Source: Ceratothoa steindachneri (taxonomy: Eukaryota > Arthropoda > Malacostraca > Isopoda > Cymothoidae). Taken from it: a stretch of 64,000 nucleotides of DNA. Below the pieces are notes generated by a model. It was not told the DNA's origin and did not search any database. It was given only the letters and a program-made list of their open reading frames with translations. This document shows, piece by piece, positions 60,485 to 64,000 of this stretch. The position numbers were made by a program, and so were the translations under genes. The stretch lies in NCBI GenBank assembly GCA_963969495.1, contig OZ018338.1:49462780-49526779 (forward strand), given 5' to 3'. Each line of letters opens with the position of its first letter. Position 1 is the stretch's first letter.

Positions 60485-62109
60485 CTAGTCTTGACTTGAA
60501 CTGGTCAACAGATTCACTGTTGATAACTTCCACTGGAAGTGCGTTCCAACTACCGCAGATACTGTACGTGAAAGTTTTCCACACAGATCGCGGTTGTAAC
60601 GCTTCAATTCAAGTTTAAAGCCGTGATTTCTTGTTCTGCTCTCAGCAAGTGTGAAAATATCCCTGTAGTCAACATTGTCGAACCCTCGAAGTATTTTGAA
60701 AACTTCGATGAGTTGAACACGCAGTCTACGGGTTTCCAACGAGAACAGATCTAATTCCCTTAATCAAATCTTCAAAACTTTTATGTCTGATAAAGGGAAT
60801 CAGTTTGGTGGCCTGGCTTGCACGCGTTCCAATCTCGCGATGTCCTTTTGAAATGAAGGACTCTAAAATTGTACAGCATACTCCAGGTGCGGTCGGACAA
60901 GTGAGTTGTACAAACACAGTACAATCTCCTTGTTCTGATATCCAAACTGGCGCTTTATGTAGATTGCATCCTTTAAGCTTTTTTCTCCGCCTTAATGCAC
61001 TGTTTCGAGAACTTGAGATCACTAAAGATTGTTACACCCAAGTCCTTCTCAGTGTCGGTGGATTGAATTGAATAGCAGTGCCCTTAAGGATATACTGAGA
61101 TTGGGGATTTCGGTGGCCGATATGCATCACTTTGCATTTGTTCACGTTAAATGGAATTTTCCACGTGTCCGACCACTTCCAAATCTTCCGAACATCATCT
61201 TGCAGGCGGGCAGTATTTCCATACTTTGCAACGTTCATACCAAGCTTGGTATCGTCGGCAAATTTATAAATCTTGGCAACCATGTCACTGTCCATGTCGT
61301 TGATGTAGATGATGAATAGTATTTGTCCCAGGAAAGAACCTTAAGGCACTCCGCTAGTAACGGGCACCCACTCAGAAGCCTGTCCATTCATCACCACCCG
61401 TTGCGGTCTGCCACATAGCCAGTTCTCTATCAAGCCGGCTATTTTTCCGTCTATGCCCAGCGCTCGCATTTTCCGGAGAAGGCGGCAGTGTGGTAACTTA
61501 TCAAAAGCTTTCGTAAAGTCTGAGTAGACCATATCCACCGCCTTGTCCTGATCCTGCTCACTGAAGACGAAGTGGAAGAATTCCACAAGGTTCGTCAGGC
61601 ATGACCGTTGCCTTCGGAAGCCGTGCTGGGAACTCCTCAGTAACAGCTTTGACTCTTAATGCGACGTCATTTTGTCCACCATGATGCTTTCCATGAGTTT
61701 ACCGACTATCGAAGTCAGACTGGTAGGTCGGTAGTTCGACGGTTGGCTACGGTCTCCTTTCTTGAAGATAGGAGTCACCTCCGCTTCACGCTAGTCTCTA
61801 GGAACGCATTCGGTCCGGATTGACATGTTCAAGATTGCGCTCAGGTGTCGTGACACTTCATCGCGCACTTCTTTCGACACGTTAGGTAGAAACTCATCCG
61901 GGCCAGGTGACTTATTCGTCATTAGGTCAGTGATCTTTTTTATTTGTACTTCGGTGAAGTCCATATCCTCCAGCTTTTCCCCCCGAGTAGGAATCCGTTG
62001 ACTGGGAGATGGGACTACACTCTTCAGTAAACACTGAAGAGAAGTAGTCGTTCAGGCAGTTAGCATTTTCTACAGCTGAGTGCTTCAATGTCCCCTCTTC
62101 ATTCCCCAA
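60485..62109 (-). pseudogene. LINE-B ORF2 (minus copy): RT and C-terminus
   Basis: Same domain order as the plus copy on the opposite strand: fingers at about 61740-61780, VVMNGQASEWVPVTSGVP, motif A VYSDFTKAFDKLPHCRLL (61480-61530), motif C KFADDTKLGMNVAK (about 61235-61275), C-terminal METRRLRVQLIEVFKILRGF to 60485. It shares with the plus copy the Trp-to-TAG before REAEV (61792-61794), the six-G frameshift (61979-61984) and the TGA before LRELDL (60766-60768, here with an extra T). It has a private TAA (Gln) in GVP*GSFLG at 61352-61354. Confidence 0.9.
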
Positions 62110-63300
62110 AGGGCTAATCGTTCAACGGATTGGTTTACGGCTGTTTACATATCCAAAAAACTCCTTGGGGATTCTTTTTACAGAGTCTCGCCACACGGAG
62201 TTTCTCAGACCGCTTAGCCGACCTTATGCTGGACTTCACTCTCCTGGCTAGCCTTCAGTATTCGTCAAAGTCACCCGAGATCTTCGATTGCCGGTACACA
62301 TTTCTCTTCTCCCTAAGCAGTTGGCCGATTTCTCGATTAATCCACTTTGGTTGAACAGAAGACCGACGGGGGCATTTCAGGGGATGAAACGCGATTGAAG
62401 ACTCATGAATGTGGTTTTGAAACTTTTCCACGAGTCTTCAACAACATCGCACACTTCTAGCCTCGCGTCAGTCAGTCCAGCACGAAGACCTGCAAAGTCT
62501 GCTCTTCTCAAATCGTTTCTTCGATTTACTAGTTGCAGGCCCTGCTTTCTGGACTTTGACTACAAATCTAATTAGTCGGTGATCACTTCCACCGAGCTCT
62601 TCGCCAACAGAGTAGTCCTCAAAGATGTCATCCTCAGAGGTGAAAACCAAGTCGAGGATATTGTCTCCTCTCGTTGGGTCTCTCACCCATACAGTCAGGA
62701 AGTCGTTCGCGAACTCCAGGTTTAGTGCGTTCTCGCCACAGGGTTCTCTGGTTTCCGAGTCAACTTGTGTGTTGAAATCCCCCATGACGATACACAATCT
62801 GTCTTTTACAAGTTCGCCCAACAGCTGGTACAGATCTCTGTCATTTTCAACGAGTTAGGCAGGAGGTCTAGAAACCACCAGGGTCCTGATTTGGCAGGAC
62901 CTATCTCTAGGTCAACACCTAGTAGTTCTTGGTCGGATACGATGTTGCAATCCGTCGATTTGAGAGTATCCTTGTCATCCATCACACCGTCACCCTCTTT
63001 GTCTGGCCTATCTTTCAGGAAGAGGTGGTAACCGGGAATCGTGAATTCACCTTCAAAATCTCGGCTTGAGGTTTTTATCTACGACTCCGTTATGGCTACC
63101 ATCTCAGGGTCTTCTGTTGCTACGAGGCCACGGAGCTCAAGAAGCTTGTTCCTGATTGACCTCGCATTGAACAGAAGAACTTTCAGGGAGTCTCCGAAAG
63201 TGTAGGACTCCCCAATCTCTTCCGTTTCCCGGCTTGCTTGCTGGAGCGGTGCCACTCCTCTTTGCGACCTCCGAGAAGGTCGTTCTAGGAGTGTCACGGG
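62110..63300 (-). pseudogene. LINE-B ORF2 (minus copy): endonuclease and linker
   Basis: Linker with the shared TGA after KPIR (62122-62124) and the shared frameshift after KSKKRFEKSRLCRSSCWTD (about 62468-62520). The endonuclease shows LLFNARSIRNKLLELRGLVA (63079-63180), LCIVMGDFNTQVDSET (62760-62800), GDNILDLVFTSEDD and GGSDHRLIRF (62570-62600). It carries extra private frameshifts near 62860 and 62985. Confidence 0.9.
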
Positions 63301-64000
63301 CGTACTGGCGTACGTCCCCCTTCACTCTAGGCCTGACACTACTTAGGGTCCGTTCCACGACATCTTGTATCATTTGGCAGAGTACGGCCTTTCCTTTAAA
63401 GGAAAGATGTACTCCATCCCTTTGGTAAGATCATTTCTACCATAGGAGGTGCGGTAAGGGTCCACAAAAAAGACTCCCCTCCGCCGTACACAAATCCCCG
63501 AGGCGTCGATTAAGGGAAACGTTCCTCAAGTGAGTGGTCCGGGTTGGACCTCTTCTCGGGAGCATCCCGACCACTACACGTCTGCGTGTTTTTAGCCCAC
63601 AGTCGTCCACAGCACCATGACTGTGTTGAGAATCCTTTCTGTGGGGCCTATCTTTCGTCCTCTGAGGTAGAGGTCTTTGCCACTTACAATTAGGGCAACG
63701 ACTGAGTTCTCAGAAATCTGAGATTTCTTCGCCTCTACTCTGATCTGCTGGTTGTTTCCTTCCTGGTATGCAACTTACCTTCACACTCGTGCAAAGGCGT
63801 GCTGCTAGCAGGGCTGGCAGGGCCCGTGCTTGAGGGTCCCCAATAAGGATGACCCTCGCACATTTGTCGGCACTCTTTTCTTTCTCCAGAGACTTATCTC
63901 TTTTCTCTTTCGTCTCCGTATTTCCCTTGTTTTTCTAATTTTCTTCTTCTTCTTCTTCCCTTTTTTTCGATCTTCATTTGTCTTTTTTTCAGTTTCTCGT
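63301..64000 (-). pseudogene. LINE-B ORF1 (minus copy): esterase-like domain, cut by the window
   Basis: VILIGDPQARALPALLAARL (63800-63860) is block I with Asp kept but Pro in place of the nucleophile Ser. VSGKDLYLR (about 63670-63690) has Lys for the Asn of block III. RDGVHLSFKGKAVL (63380-63420) keeps the Asp-x-x-His pair. The Lys/Glu-rich run at 63930-64000 corresponds to 50270-50350. The remainder lies outside the window. Confidence 0.75.

Overview
The window is eukaryotic, repeat-dominated, apparently intergenic DNA. It has no operons, no ribosome-binding-site pattern and no intact long ORF. Almost every recognisable protein fragment is a decayed transposable element (TE). The mix of non-LTR retrotransposons (LINEs: CR1-type, and jockey/I-type with RNase H), Tc1/mariner-superfamily elements, a ZMYM1-like hAT element and very long (TA)n and (TC)n tracts suggests an arthropod, probably a crustacean and perhaps a decapod. 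That placement is inference from family resemblance only. I found no convincing host gene, rRNA, canonical tRNA gene or CRISPR.

Layout. 0-9 kb: fragments of a jockey-like LINE (called LINE-A here) at 1-440 and 7430-8815, a clean pogo/Tigger-like non-autonomous element at 1842-2564, and degenerate repeats. 11-12.3 kb: a Tc1/mariner-superfamily transposase pseudogene with DD41D spacing. 13.2-14.4 kb: a 30-bp minisatellite with 210-bp higher-order structure. 15.5-16.1 kb: a pseudogene of an unnamed protein family. 16.2-18.9 kb: a hAT transposase on the minus strand with a recognisable spliceosomal intron. 19.07-22.46 kb: about 53 copies of a 64-bp satellite. 25-28 kb: a tRNA-like SINE head fused to a hairpin, an internally deleted mariner and a hAT-type MITE. 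30-33 kb: an inverted-repeat-bounded (TC)n block, a Tc1 relic and more LINE-A. 34.9-40 kb: MITEs and AT-rich repeats. 41.2-43.0 kb: a CR1-type LINE (LINE-C) on the minus strand. 43.06-48.75 kb: two head-to-tail LINE-A copies. 49.5-53.9 kb: a CR1-type LINE with an esterase-like ORF1 (LINE-B, plus strand). 53.9-54.8 kb: an endonuclease fragment of another CR1-type element. 55.8-56.3 kb: a 24-bp minisatellite. 60.35-64.0 kb: a second LINE-B copy in the opposite orientation, running off the window.

The main result is that the 64-bp satellite resembles the 3' terminal tail of LINE-A. The tail is present at several LINE-A ends here, and the array itself finishes with a LINE-A-style terminus and A-run. 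Together with three places where a LINE-A tail is followed directly by another 5'-truncated LINE-A copy, this suggests a lineage that generates head-to-tail arrays and has seeded a satellite. Second, the two LINE-B copies share at least five ORF-breaking lesions but differ in their 3' UTRs, which points to spread of an already disabled source.
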